Notes under the pieces: model-generated
Seen by the model: only the letters and a program-made list of their open reading frames with translations
What the model was told of the DNA's origin: nothing
Database searches by the model: none
Program-made: the position numbers and the translations under genes
Assembly (NCBI GenBank): GCA_000808095.1
Contig: CP009910.1
Coordinates: 1-64,000 of the forward strand
Origin: Borreliella chilensis
GTDB taxonomy: Bacteria > Spirochaetota > Spirochaetia > Borreliales > Borreliaceae
DNA: 64,000 bases
Direction of reading: 5' to 3'
In this document: positions 1 to 9,189 of the stretch, piece after piece
Layout of the letters: every line of letters begins with the position of its first letter
Numbering within the stretch: the stretch's first letter is position 1

Positions 1-103
1 AGTTTATAGTATATAAATCCAATCATTTCATTATTAATACTGTATGTAATATAAATATAATAATATATTTGATATATAATCAATAATTGGGGATATTTTG
101 TTA

Positions 104-112
104 TGCTATAAT
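104..112 (+). promoter_or_regulatory. Extended -10 promoter directly before the first gene
   Basis: TG-C-TATAAT is an exact extended -10 element (TATAAT at 107-112). A start site about 7 bases downstream falls at 119, which is the A of an ATG. No good -35 is visible. If it is used, the transcript would be leaderless. Position-based inference only. Confidence 0.5.
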
Positions 113-118
113 AACTAC

Positions 119-706
119 ATGAGGGAATATTTTGTTCTTTTTTTTATCTTCTTCCTAATAAACAGCATTTTTCCGTTTTGTTTGCTTCAAAAGGAGAAAA
201 ATATTTATCACTGGGAATTTCCTATAGAGAATAATACAATTAAAAAAAATTTAAAAATAGGTATAATTTACCATAATTATATAAATCCTATCTTTTATAG
301 TGAAGATTATAAATATATTGCCTTTATCGGAATATTGACCTCTTATAATGACTGGATTGAAATACAGTTCAGTCCCACAAACTTTTTTGCTACCCCAATG
401 CATAAAAATTTTATTTCAAATAATTATTTATATTTAGCTTTCACGATTTACATAGCTAAATATACGATTTTAATTGATACACTTACTATAAAATTCTTAA
501 TTGGTACCCAAATTGATTTAACTCTAAGAACTGTAACATTTATAGGGAAAACAACTAACGCATTTCTCTACCCAATCTTTCCTCTAATTGCCTTAAAATT
601 TGAAATTGATTTCATACCTAATAATTACAGCATTTATTATAAATTATCTACCTCCTTTAAAGAATTTATTCTTTTAGATCTAGGAATCTCTATACCCATA
701 CTATAA
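119..706 (+). CDS. Hypothetical protein with N-terminal hydrophobic segment (BB0001-like)
   Basis: I do not recognise a family. The frame is open back to a TTG at 98, but I prefer the ATG at 119 because a TATAAT element (107-112) would lie inside the longer version. The product is 195 residues. It begins MREYFVLFFIFFLINS, a strongly hydrophobic stretch of about 25 residues that could be a signal peptide or membrane anchor, and is followed by a Tyr/Phe/Ile-rich body without repeats or catalytic motifs. There is no lipobox: the single early Cys sits in FPFCLLQ. By gene order it corresponds to the first gene of the B. burgdorferi chromosome. It converges with the glycosidase gene. Confidence 0.55.
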   Translation: MREYFVLFFIFFLINSIFPFCLLQKEKNIYHWEFPIENNTIKKNLKIGIIYHNYINPIFYSEDYKYIAFIGILTSYNDWIEIQFSPTNFFATPMHKNFISNNYLYLAFTIYIAKYTILIDTLTIKFLIGTQIDLTLRTVTFIGKTTNAFLYPIFPLIALKFEIDFIPNNYSIYYKLSTSFKEFILLDLGISIPIL

Positions 707-757
707 AATTTAAGCTTTTTATAAACAAATAAACAAACATAGCTCCCTATTATTTTA

Positions 758-1777
758 CTAAGGTATAAGAACTACATTTACCCCTGAGCTTAAAGATCTT
801 TTAACAGCGTTTTCAATATTAGAAAAACTTCCTGTAATCGCTCCCATGTCATAAGAATCTGTCATCATAATACTGCTAATATTCAAATCCTCTCTTATAA
901 TATTAACGATACTTTTTGACATACTAGTTATATCTTTAGAAATTTTAGGAACATTTACATGACCAATCATAATAAATTTGGCAGCCTTGCCAAAAACAAA
1001 AGGAACAAAACTATTTAGCATTAAAAAACTTTTACTATATGGCAAAAACGCCAAATATTTATGCGTATCTATGGTTGTTCCTCCTAATCCAGGAAAATGC
1101 TTAATTGCAGAAAATACTCCTTGCTTCTGCATTCCATCAATAAAAGCCTCTACCATAAGTCCAATATTATAAGCGGAATATCCCCCAAATGTTCTATTTA
1201 ATAAAGGGGTATGTGGTATAAATTTCATATCAGCAACCGGAGCCATATTTAAATTTATACCAAGCCTACGTAATTGTTTAGCAAGAACTTCTCCAATTTT
1301 ATAAATAAGATGCAAATCCTTAACGCCCCCCACATATTCCATAGCAGGAAAATTATAAACTCCCATTTTTTTATTTTCACCAGCTCTACTAACCACTCCC
1401 CCCTCTTCATCAATAGCAATAAAAATATCGTGCCCAATATGACTTTTTATTGCATTAATCAATTTCTTTGTCTGTTCGGCATCTTTTAAATTTCTTCTAA
1501 ATAAAACTATACCAATCGGATTAATCTTTTTTATTCTATTAATATCATCAGTATTAAGCCCTTGAACATTTTTTAAATTTGTTAAATTCCCAATTCCAAT
1601 AAATAAGTTTCTATTTTTTAAAATAGTTTGAAAATCAAATTCACCTAAAAAATTCATTAAATCTATAAGATCTGATTTATCCTTGTTAAAATATTCATAA
1701 TCTATTTCTGGCAAAGATTCTATTGCTAATAATTTTAAACAAAAAAAGCAACAAAATAAAACTTTCAAAAAGTCCAT
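758..1777 (-). CDS. Glycoside hydrolase family 3, beta-N-acetylhexosaminidase (NagZ-like), exported
   Basis: GH3 enzyme of the NagZ type, expected to remove terminal N-acetylhexosamine from muropeptides or chitobiose-like sugars. The 339 residues match the family's single-domain length. KHFPGLG lies near residue 226. It is followed by D-T-H near 235, the Asp-His acid/base dyad of the NagZ loop, and TDSYDMGAI near 306 carries the nucleophile Asp. The usual PGHG is PGLG here. The N-terminus (MDFLKVLFCCFFCLKLLA) looks like a signal peptide, so the enzyme probably acts outside the cytoplasm, unlike cytosolic E. coli NagZ. It overlaps the upstream uridylyltransferase gene by 13 bases, which suggests co-transcription. 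The fold assignment is firm; the substrate is inferred. Confidence 0.85.
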   Translation of the reverse strand: MDFLKVLFCCFFCLKLLAIESLPEIDYEYFNKDKSDLIDLMNFLGEFDFQTILKNRNLFIGIGNLTNLKNVQGLNTDDINRIKKINPIGIVLFRRNLKDAEQTKKLINAIKSHIGHDIFIAIDEEGGVVSRAGENKKMGVYNFPAMEYVGGVKDLHLIYKIGEVLAKQLRRLGINLNMAPVADMKFIPHTPLLNRTFGGYSAYNIGLMVEAFIDGMQKQGVFSAIKHFPGLGGTTIDTHKYLAFLPYSKSFLMLNSFVPFVFGKAAKFIMIGHVNVPKISKDITSMSKSIVNIIREDLNISSIMMTDSYDMGAITGSFSNIENAVKRSLSSGVNVVLIP

Positions 1778-3246
1778 CTATAATACCCACATAGCAACCC
1801 ATAATCTTTTGACAGCAAAGAAAAAAGAGAACAATCCAAATCCTCAGTAGAATTAAAATTATTGGCCTTCCCTCTACAATACGCACTATTTACTTCAAGA
1901 TAATTACTGTTAAACAACATATCGATAAACAACTTTGCAGGTAAAAATCTCTTATTTCTGTCAACCGTTAAAATTAATGGATTTTCCATTAATTTTAACG
2001 CTTCCCATGTTATTTGCTCAACTGAAATATACTTACCAATTTCTTTATTTTGCTCTATAATTCTAATAGGCATTTTTTTGATTATTTCATCAATATTTTT
2101 TATCAAATACTCTAAATTAAAAAGACCGGTAGCGCAATTAAACAAAAGCCTATAGCCCTTGCTCTCAAACTCTTGTATAATCTCTGCAGAAATTCCCCCA
2201 CCAATATCAACACAAGTTAAACGATCTTCACCATTTACTGCCAATATCCCCCCCTTAAAATCTGTCTTTTTTTTAAAACTAAATTCAAATCCAGAAGAAC
2301 AATTAGTCAAAGCCATCACAGCAAGTGCTTTAAAATTAATTGTAAATCCCATATTATCAACATTGCCAATATATATAAATCTTTTCCCAGATTCATAAAG
2401 TTTTAAATAAATATCTTTTAAAATTCTAAAATTTTGACCATGTCCAGCAGGCAAAGCTAAAATAGAATTACAACTTTCTTTATCCCTACAGGTAAAATAC
2501 CTATAATTTAAATTATCAAGTTTTTCATAACAATAAACTAAAGGTTGAACAGCAGTAAAAATATCCTCTTTTCTAAAATTGCAAAAATTTACACTTTTAA
2601 TCAAATCATTAACAAATAAATCGTCCAAAAATTTTGAAATAAATTCATCTGTCTTAAAGCTAGTCATTTGGAATACTGAAGGTTTAATCTTTTTTCCACA
2701 AAAAGCTTCATATCTTTTTGCAACCATTAAAAGATACCTGATTTTTAAAGCCAAAAATGAAAATCCAAAACTACCATCTTTATTAATATAAGCTGGGGTC
2801 ATACCCTTTGGAAATTCCCCAAATTTTTCTTTAGATTCAAGTATCTTAGACTCATATAGCGTATATAAATCTTTATTTAAATCCCTATTTTTAGTTAAAT
2901 CAAAATAGCTTGTTGCAGAACCTCCATTTAAGATTCCAAAAGAAAGATATGGGAAAAGAATTAGTCCTAAATTTTCAAGATCAGAAGAAGAAAAAACATA
3001 ACAATTATCTTCTTCTGAATGCAAAAATCTAGAAAAATCAAAAAAATATTTTTTCAAATTATCTTCAACCAATCTCTTATCAAACTTAAAGCTCAAAATT
3101 TTATCCGAAATATCAAGAATATTTTCATGACTATCACAAGGGAAATATTTAATAGATTCAAAATTATTAATCCCTACCTCACCAGCATTAAGCTTTTCAA
3201 GTATCATTTCAGAAAAGATTTTATCAACACCAATATTCATCAGCAA
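1765..3246 (-). CDS. UDPGP-family uridylyltransferase-like protein
   Basis: This 493-residue protein resembles the eukaryotic-type UTP:sugar-1-phosphate uridylyltransferase (UDPGP) family. It has a degenerate nucleotide loop, ILNGGSATSYF, near residue 105 (the family has GGxGTRLG). Further matches are FPKGMTPAYI, then KPSVFQM, the PAGHGQN motif near 265 (family PPGHGD/N), and GNVDNMG near 292, matching the conserved sugar- and metal-binding VDN. The loss of the Arg in the first loop is odd and may alter activity. The divergent neighbour is phosphoglucomutase, so the pair could turn Glc-6-P into UDP-glucose for galactolipid synthesis. That role is inferred. Residue matches were made by eye, so the family call is moderate. 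Confidence 0.65.
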   Translation of the reverse strand: MLMNIGVDKIFSEMILEKLNAGEVGINNFESIKYFPCDSHENILDISDKILSFKFDKRLVEDNLKKYFFDFSRFLHSEEDNCYVFSSSDLENLGLILFPYLSFGILNGGSATSYFDLTKNRDLNKDLYTLYESKILESKEKFGEFPKGMTPAYINKDGSFGFSFLALKIRYLLMVAKRYEAFCGKKIKPSVFQMTSFKTDEFISKFLDDLFVNDLIKSVNFCNFRKEDIFTAVQPLVYCYEKLDNLNYRYFTCRDKESCNSILALPAGHGQNFRILKDIYLKLYESGKRFIYIGNVDNMGFTINFKALAVMALTNCSSGFEFSFKKKTDFKGGILAVNGEDRLTCVDIGGGISAEIIQEFESKGYRLLFNCATGLFNLEYLIKNIDEIIKKMPIRIIEQNKEIGKYISVEQITWEALKLMENPLILTVDRNKRFLPAKLFIDMLFNSNYLEVNSAYCRGKANNFNSTEDLDCSLFSLLSKDYGLLCGYYRWTF

Positions 3247-3376
3247 AAAAAGAAACCCTTAAATATATTTATTAACATAAAGAAAAAAACCAAATTTTTA
3301 AGTATAATATATATAGCATCCATTATTGTTCATTATAGCAATAATGTAGCTAAAATATCAATGAGAAGAAATTTAC

Positions 3377-5167
3377 ATGCTTAAGCAATATTCACTTAAT
3401 ATGAAAAATTTTAAAAAAGCTTTTGATGAAATGATACTTTCTCCTTCTGGATTTAGAAAAATTTTTGCAAAATCAAATAATGAAAATTCTACAGAAAATG
3501 AAATAAGCGATGAAAATAAAATACTAATAGCGCTAATCATATTTACAATATCAAACTATTTTAAAAATGAGCCTAAACCCTATATTGGATTGGGATTAGA
3601 CTCAAGGCCAACTGGTAACATTATTGCAGAAATAGCAATAAAAATATTAATAATAAATAAAGAAAAGATTAATTTTTTTGGCATACTTCCAATAACTGAA
3701 ATTTTAGCTTATACAAAAAATAGTAAAGATTCAAAGGGTTTTATTTACATTTCTGCAAGTCATAATCCAGCAGGATACAATGGGATAAAAATGGGTTTAA
3801 ATGATGGCGGCGTATTAAATTCTACAAAAGCCCATGAAATAATTGAACAAATTAAAAATAATAGCCAAAATTACAAGTTAATAAACCATTTAATCCATGC
3901 TCTAACTAATTTTGACAAAGATCAAACCTTTTTAGAACATTATAATAAAACAATAAAGTTAGAAAAAGAGAATAAATATCAATCTTACAAAGCATATAAA
4001 TCATTAATAAATGAAATAGCATATGAAAACGATATTAACAATAAAAATATCGAAATTCTAAAAAAAAGAATACTACAAAATCCAATGGGAATAATAGCAG
4101 AAATGAATGGGAGCTCTAGAATCAGTTCAATAGATAAAGAATTAATAGAATCTTTGGGATTGAAAATAAAATTATATAATGCCAAAATAGGCATTTTTAA
4201 GCACAATATTATTCCTGAAGGAAAATCTTTAAATAAATGCAAAAAGCTGCTACAAAATAAATATCTACAAGACAATTCTTTTGAACTAGGATATGTACCG
4301 GATTGTGATGGAGATAGGGGCAATTTAGTGTTCATAGATAAATCTACAAATACTGCAAATATCATCGAGGCACAAAAAATATTTGCACTTGTAGTAATTT
4401 CAGAACTTAGCTATCTTTATTACACAGGAATAAAAAATAATATAGCAATAGTAACAAATGACGCAACATCCCTAAATATTGAAAAAATTGCAAATTTTTT
4501 CAATGCTAAAGTTTATAGAGTAGAAGTTGGAGAAGCCAATCTAACAGAAATGGCCGATGATCTAAGAGCACAGGGATTGATTGTAAAAATCTCAGGCGAA
4601 GGATCAAATGGAGGTAGCATAATATATCCTTCAAAAGTAAGAGACCCAATTACTACCCTTATTAGTATAGTAAAATTATTAAAAATGAAAGAACTCTATC
4701 AAATATGGTGCAAATTATCTAAAAACCAATATAAAGAAAAATATGGCTTAAAAGATATTTTAAATACAACAAATTTTTATAGCAATGTAATAGTATCATC
4801 TAAGAAAGCTACCTTAACAAACCTCAAAATAGAACACCAAGAAATTTTAAAAAGCAATTATGAAAAGCTATTAATTAAAGAAATCAAAAACAATAAATTA
4901 TTTCAAGAATTATCAATAGTTGATTATGAAATCATTAACTATGAAGGCAAAAAACAATCTAAGATTAGAACAGGAAATGCTACAGGAGGACTAAAGGTAT
5001 TGTTAAAAACTACTAATAAAGAAATTGTTGCAACCTTGTGGATGAGGGGCTCAAAAACAGAACCGGTAACAAGAGTGCTCAGCGAGGTTATTTATACAAA
5101 AAGACACATTTTGCTAAAACTACTAGAATTTAATAAAAGATTAATAAAAAAAGCAAGTCTATCATAA
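3377..5167 (+). CDS. Phosphoglucomutase / phosphomannomutase
   Basis: Alpha-D-phosphohexomutase of 596 residues, the length of the long PgcA/PGM2-type bacterial enzymes. All four family signatures are present: the phosphoserine loop SASHNPAGYNG near residue 126, the metal loop DCDGDRGN near 310, the sugar loop GEGSNGG near 407 (family GEESGG), and the phosphate loop RGSKTEP near 558. It interconverts hexose 1- and 6-phosphates in the cytoplasm. A TATAAT lies at 3303-3308, leaving a leader of about 65 bases. It is transcribed away from the uridylyltransferase gene, with which it probably forms a pathway pair. Gluco- versus manno- specificity cannot be read from the sequence. Confidence 0.9.
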   Translation: MLKQYSLNMKNFKKAFDEMILSPSGFRKIFAKSNNENSTENEISDENKILIALIIFTISNYFKNEPKPYIGLGLDSRPTGNIIAEIAIKILIINKEKINFFGILPITEILAYTKNSKDSKGFIYISASHNPAGYNGIKMGLNDGGVLNSTKAHEIIEQIKNNSQNYKLINHLIHALTNFDKDQTFLEHYNKTIKLEKENKYQSYKAYKSLINEIAYENDINNKNIEILKKRILQNPMGIIAEMNGSSRISSIDKELIESLGLKIKLYNAKIGIFKHNIIPEGKSLNKCKKLLQNKYLQDNSFELGYVPDCDGDRGNLVFIDKSTNTANIIEAQKIFALVVISELSYLYYTGIKNNIAIVTNDATSLNIEKIANFFNAKVYRVEVGEANLTEMADDLRAQGLIVKISGEGSNGGSIIYPSKVRDPITTLISIVKLLKMKELYQIWCKLSKNQYKEKYGLKDILNTTNFYSNVIVSSKKATLTNLKIEHQEILKSNYEKLLIKEIKNNKLFQELSIVDYEIINYEGKKQSKIRTGNATGGLKVLLKTTNKEIVATLWMRGSKTEPVTRVLSEVIYTKRHILLKLLEFNKRLIKKASLS

Positions 5168-5237
5168 TAAATAAATATTGTTTGATTAAAATAATAAGTT
5201 AATTACCAATATAAGTTTATCATAAAATCAATAATTT

Positions 5238-6290
5238 TCATTTTTTATTTTTCTCCAAACTATACTTTATTCCATTCCAAGTTTTTGAAAGTCCTATTAA
5301 ATCCTTAACATCTTTTACTACTTTATTTGCAATAAATCTAGCCCTACTTGTGCCATCAAAAATAATTTCATCAATATAATCTTTTTCTTTAGCTTCAAAA
5401 AATCTTCTTTTTTCTCTAATTGGCTTTAAAAAGTTATTCAAAGCTAAAAACAATTTTTTTTTAACCTCAACGTCACCGACTTTACCCTTTTTATACCTAA
5501 TTTTAAGGTCTTCAACTTCTTCATGATCGTTATTAAAAATACTGTGATAAATAAAAACAGGATTGCCTTCAACATTGCCTGGAATATCTGCCCTTATTCT
5601 ATTTGGATCTGTATACATAGACATAATTTTTTTTTTCAACAAATTTTCATCATCTTTTAAAAAGATTGCATTATCAAGACTTTTGCTCATTTTATTTTTA
5701 CCACAAATTCCTACCAAAGGCTGACAATCTGTAAAAACAGATTCAGGTATTGGAAAAAAATTATTTTTGTACAAATGATTAAACCTTCTTGCAAGCTCTC
5801 TTGCAAATTCAATATGAGATTCATTGTCACGCCCAACTGGAACTAGATTTGCTTTTGCCATTAAAATATCTGCACTCATAAGAACAGGATAACCTAAAAG
5901 ACCATAGGGAATCTCTTTAAGTCCAGCTGCAATGCACATATCCTTTATGCTTGGGATCCTTTGCAAACGAGCAACAGTAACAATCATTGAAAATATTAAA
6001 TTAAGCTCTAAAAGTTCAGGTATGGCTGATTGCAAATATATACTAACCTTATTGGGATTAATCCCACAAGCAAGATAATCTAAAACCATTTCTCTAACAT
6101 TAAAAGATATTGCATGAATACTTTTTAAATCAGGCTTTGTGGTTAAAGTATGTAAATCAGCTATAATAAAATATGTTTCATACTCTTCTTGAAATTTTAA
6201 ACGATTTACTACAGATCCCACATAATGCCCCAAATGAAGAGCCCCAGTAGGTCTATCCCCTGTAAGCATAACCTTTTTTTTCAAAATCAA
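5238..6290 (-). CDS. trpS: Tryptophanyl-tRNA synthetase
   Basis: Class I aminoacyl-tRNA synthetase that charges tRNA-Trp. The 350 residues are normal for the bacterial enzyme. The HIGH-type motif is GALHLGHYVGS (HLGH at residues 19-22). The KMSKS loop, KMSKSLDNAI, starts near residue 199. The N-terminal RPTGALHLGHY is characteristic of TrpRS rather than TyrRS. The start codon overlaps the stop of the upstream permease gene by 4 bases, so the two are probably translated together. The gene converges with phosphoglucomutase; the 70-base gap shows no convincing terminator hairpin. Confidence 0.96.
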   Translation of the reverse strand: MILKKKVMLTGDRPTGALHLGHYVGSVVNRLKFQEEYETYFIIADLHTLTTKPDLKSIHAISFNVREMVLDYLACGINPNKVSIYLQSAIPELLELNLIFSMIVTVARLQRIPSIKDMCIAAGLKEIPYGLLGYPVLMSADILMAKANLVPVGRDNESHIEFARELARRFNHLYKNNFFPIPESVFTDCQPLVGICGKNKMSKSLDNAIFLKDDENLLKKKIMSMYTDPNRIRADIPGNVEGNPVFIYHSIFNNDHEEVEDLKIRYKKGKVGDVEVKKKLFLALNNFLKPIREKRRFFEAKEKDYIDEIIFDGTSRARFIANKVVKDVKDLIGLSKTWNGIKYSLEKNKK

Positions 6291-7375
6291 ATCTCCTTAT
6301 CTTTGCCTGGAACATGACTAATATTGCTTAAAATCTCAGAACCACCTAAAAATACAGAAAAAGACTTTAACCAGCTTACATTATCGACTATTACCTTTAC
6401 AATCACAGTAAAAGGATACGCTATTAAAAGTCCCACAATACCCCAAAGCCATCCCCAAAAAAACAAAAAACATAATAACAAAAATGGCGAAATATCAAGC
6501 CTCTTTCCCTGCATTTTTGGCTCAAGAATATTTCCAATCAACATTTGGACAGAAGTATTATATATAAAAATATAAAGCACTATATTTAAATTTGGATAAA
6601 ATTGAATCAAAGACGTTATTACAATAAAAAACACAGCTAATATAGAACCAATGCTAGGAATAAAATTAAAAACAAAGGTAAGAACTGCCCAAACAAGAGG
6701 AAAGTCTTGCCCAAATAAAGTTAATCCCATGAACACCAAAAAGCCCGTCAAGCAACTCACAAGAATTTTTATCCCCAAATATTTGCCAATTTGATTATTA
6801 ATAGTATCTAGAGCCTCAATAAATCTAGTAGATACCGGCTTTTTAAAAGCTTTGTCGAGCTTCATTCCAAAAACATGTATTTCTGAAAGCAAAAAATATA
6901 ACAATAAAAAGACTACTACTAAGCTACTTGCAAACCCAATAATCTCATTAGAAGCTCTTGTCAAAAACGGATAAATGTAACCAGAAAAATTTATATTACT
7001 AATAACAGAACTATCAACTTTATAGCGACTAAGCACATCTTTCATAATAAATGCCAATTGATTTTGATAGTAGGGCAATTGCCTTATCAAAACAGTAACG
7101 CTGTAATAAACAAAACTAAAAATCAAATAAGAAAAAGAAAACAATAAAAAAAATATAAGAAAAACTATTAAAAATTTTGGGACTTTGAATTTTGCCAAAA
7201 AAATATAAACAGGATAAACTAAAAATCCCAACACTATGGAAATAGCCAAAGGTTTAAAAACAGCTTCTGCTATTTTAAAAGCCCCAACAAATATTAAAAC
7301 TATGACAATACAATAAAAAACAGATTCTACTCTCCAAGGCTTTATTCCTTGACTTGTATTTAAATCTTTAAACAT
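6287..7375 (-). CDS. AI-2E family transporter (PerM-like permease)
   Basis: A 362-residue integral membrane protein with about seven or eight hydrophobic segments. Family-type features are the early pair of helices ending in GFLVYPVYIF, a central amphipathic region, and late helices with GSILAVFFIVITSLIQF and the family-type LEPKMQGKRLDISPF motif followed by GLLIAYPFTV. The family was named for proposed autoinducer-2 export, but members also act as Na+/H+ antiporters or are uncharacterised, so the substrate is unknown. It lies directly upstream of trpS (4-base overlap) and downstream of a HAD phosphatase gene on the same strand. Confidence 0.85.
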   Translation of the reverse strand: MFKDLNTSQGIKPWRVESVFYCIVIVLIFVGAFKIAEAVFKPLAISIVLGFLVYPVYIFLAKFKVPKFLIVFLIFFLLFSFSYLIFSFVYYSVTVLIRQLPYYQNQLAFIMKDVLSRYKVDSSVISNINFSGYIYPFLTRASNEIIGFASSLVVVFLLLYFLLSEIHVFGMKLDKAFKKPVSTRFIEALDTINNQIGKYLGIKILVSCLTGFLVFMGLTLFGQDFPLVWAVLTFVFNFIPSIGSILAVFFIVITSLIQFYPNLNIVLYIFIYNTSVQMLIGNILEPKMQGKRLDISPFLLLCFLFFWGWLWGIVGLLIAYPFTVIVKVIVDNVSWLKSFSVFLGGSEILSNISHVPGKDKEI

Positions 7376-7438
7376 ATTCCCTCTTTTTATTATTTTTACT
7401 GCTATTTTTATTAACTAAACAAAAGTAAATCAAATGAA

Positions 7439-8302
7439 TTATACACTCAAGCAAATTTTCTCCATTATCCAATTATACAATTTAGTGCCCTTACTATAAT
7501 TGGCCTCAGCAAAATCCCCAACTCTATTCTCATAAAACAATTTTTTTGCATTCTCGTCATTTCCATGATACACTGTTAAGGTATTTCTACAATGATTTAA
7601 ATTATTATTTAAGATTTCAAATGCTGGGATATCGCTAAATCCATCTGCAATGTAAAATATATTCTTAAAAGGAATTTGCCTTTTACTCTTTGGCACTCTC
7701 TCATTAACCTTTTCATAAGATCCTTTATTGATCTCAAAAATAACTCTGGTTTTTATTGTATGATCTACAAAATAGCAAACACTACTTAAAATCTTATTTT
7801 TAGAAAACTTTTCATCTCTAGATTTATAAAAAGGCAGCAGATAAGAGTCTATAAACTCACACGCCCACACTTTGCTAACATAAGGCGCAATTTTGCTTCC
7901 CAAAATCATTTGTCTAAATCCACTTGAAACAATATAAATCTTTACTTGTGAATTGTTGTCTTCCAACTTATTATTTATTTCAGATATTTCATTAAATAAA
8001 CCAATGACCCCTTCAAAAAATTTCAACTTAGCACCTAAATTAAATAATGTTCTATTGTCCAGACTTTTAAAAACGCCCTCTCTTACATAGGTCAAAAAAT
8101 GAGATAAATATATCATTTCATTAGAAATGATATTATAGCCATTTTGCTTATAAACAATCTCTAAGCTTTCAACTTCTTTCCAAAAAGAACTAGAATCAAC
8201 ACAATACTCATCAAACAACACTTGCTGCATATTGCCATAAATAAGAGTATTATCAAAATCAAATATTAAAGCTATAATATTTTCCTTTTCCCTTTCACCC
8301 AT
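7439..8302 (-). CDS. HAD-superfamily phosphatase
   Basis: HAD-fold hydrolase of 287 residues. Motif I, FDFDNTLIYGN, holds the nucleophile and acid/base Asp at residues 15 and 17. Motif II is the Ser of YIVSSGF, near residue 129. Motif IV is DGFSDIPAF, near 217. The helical cap between motifs I and II makes it a type I HAD, resembling SerB or other small-molecule phosphatases; the substrate cannot be read. It starts 85 bases from cdaA in divergent orientation, and the intervening region is very AT-rich with several -10-like sequences. Confidence 0.8.
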   Translation of the reverse strand: MGEREKENIIALIFDFDNTLIYGNMQQVLFDEYCVDSSSFWKEVESLEIVYKQNGYNIISNEMIYLSHFLTYVREGVFKSLDNRTLFNLGAKLKFFEGVIGLFNEISEINNKLEDNNSQVKIYIVSSGFRQMILGSKIAPYVSKVWACEFIDSYLLPFYKSRDEKFSKNKILSSVCYFVDHTIKTRVIFEINKGSYEKVNERVPKSKRQIPFKNIFYIADGFSDIPAFEILNNNLNHCRNTLTVYHGNDENAKKLFYENRVGDFAEANYSKGTKLYNWIMEKICLSV

Positions 8303-8361
8303 AAATTAAAAAGCAATTTAATTTAATTAATTACAAACTGTGTTATTTATATATTTTATAT

Positions 8362-8367
8362 TATACT
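8362..8367 (+). promoter_or_regulatory. Possible -10 element for the cdaA cluster
   Basis: TATACT lies 53 bases before the ATG at 8415. No clear -35 is visible. It would drive the plus-strand cluster that runs, without gaps large enough for a terminator, to priA at 14716. Confidence 0.35.
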
Positions 8368-8414
8368 AATATAGATTAATAAGTACAGTGTTTATAACAT
8401 TAAGTAGAAAATTT

Positions 8415-9185
8415 ATGATAGACATAAATGATTTAAATCAAATAAAAGATACTTTCTCAAGAATTTTAGATCTAAGCTTAATTAGCATCCTGGTATACTA
8501 TATATATAAAAACGTAATTAATTCTTATTCTACAAATCTCTTAAAAGGAATGCTGATCATTACCTCTATAGGAATTATTTCATATTATTTTAATCTCTAT
8601 ACAATTAGTTGGCTATTGAATTACATAGCCAATATACTACCCATAGCAATAGTCATACTTTTTAATCAAGAAATAAAAAAAATAATTATGCAAATTGGAA
8701 ATTTCAATTTAGCTTTTAAGCTTTCAAATAAAAAAGAAGAAACTTTAAAAGTTATTTCCGAAATTCTAAAAGCGGTTAAACATTTGTCTGAAAATAAATC
8801 CGGCAGTCTAATATGCATCGAAAAAAAAATACAGCTAGAGCAAATAATCAACAAAGGAATTAAAATTGACGCACTAATATCTAGTGAGCTACTAATATCA
8901 CTATTTGAACACGAAACACCTCTTCACGATGGAGCTGTGATAATTAGCAAAAATAAAATAATATATGCAGGCTCATTTTTACCATTATCTAATGTTGATT
9001 CTATCAGCAAAGCGTTTGGAACAAGACATAGAGCGGGGCTTGGGATTTCTGAAAATTCTGATGCAATAACAATAATAACCTCCGAGGAAACGGGATCCAT
9101 TTCTATTACAATCAATGCAAAATTAGAATATAATTTAAGTTTAAATGAAATTAGAAATAAATTGAATCTCGAACTAATAGAATAA
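8415..9185 (+). CDS. cdaA: Diadenylate cyclase CdaA
   Basis: Makes cyclic di-AMP from two ATP at the membrane. Three hydrophobic helices occupy the first 85 residues, followed by a linker and a DAC domain. The catalytic motifs are DGAVI (near residue 171 from this start) and GTRHRAGLGISENSDA (from about 202), then the conserved SEETGSIS. The frame is open to a GTG at 8388, but neither candidate start has a good ribosome-binding site; I chose the ATG at 8415, giving 256 residues. The next gene encodes a YbbR-domain protein, the classical CdaA regulator partner. Confidence 0.93.
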   Translation: MIDINDLNQIKDTFSRILDLSLISILVYYIYKNVINSYSTNLLKGMLIITSIGIISYYFNLYTISWLLNYIANILPIAIVILFNQEIKKIIMQIGNFNLAFKLSNKKEETLKVISEILKAVKHLSENKSGSLICIEKKIQLEQIINKGIKIDALISSELLISLFEHETPLHDGAVIISKNKIIYAGSFLPLSNVDSISKAFGTRHRAGLGISENSDAITIITSEETGSISITINAKLEYNLSLNEIRNKLNLELIE

Positions 9186-9189
9186 AACA

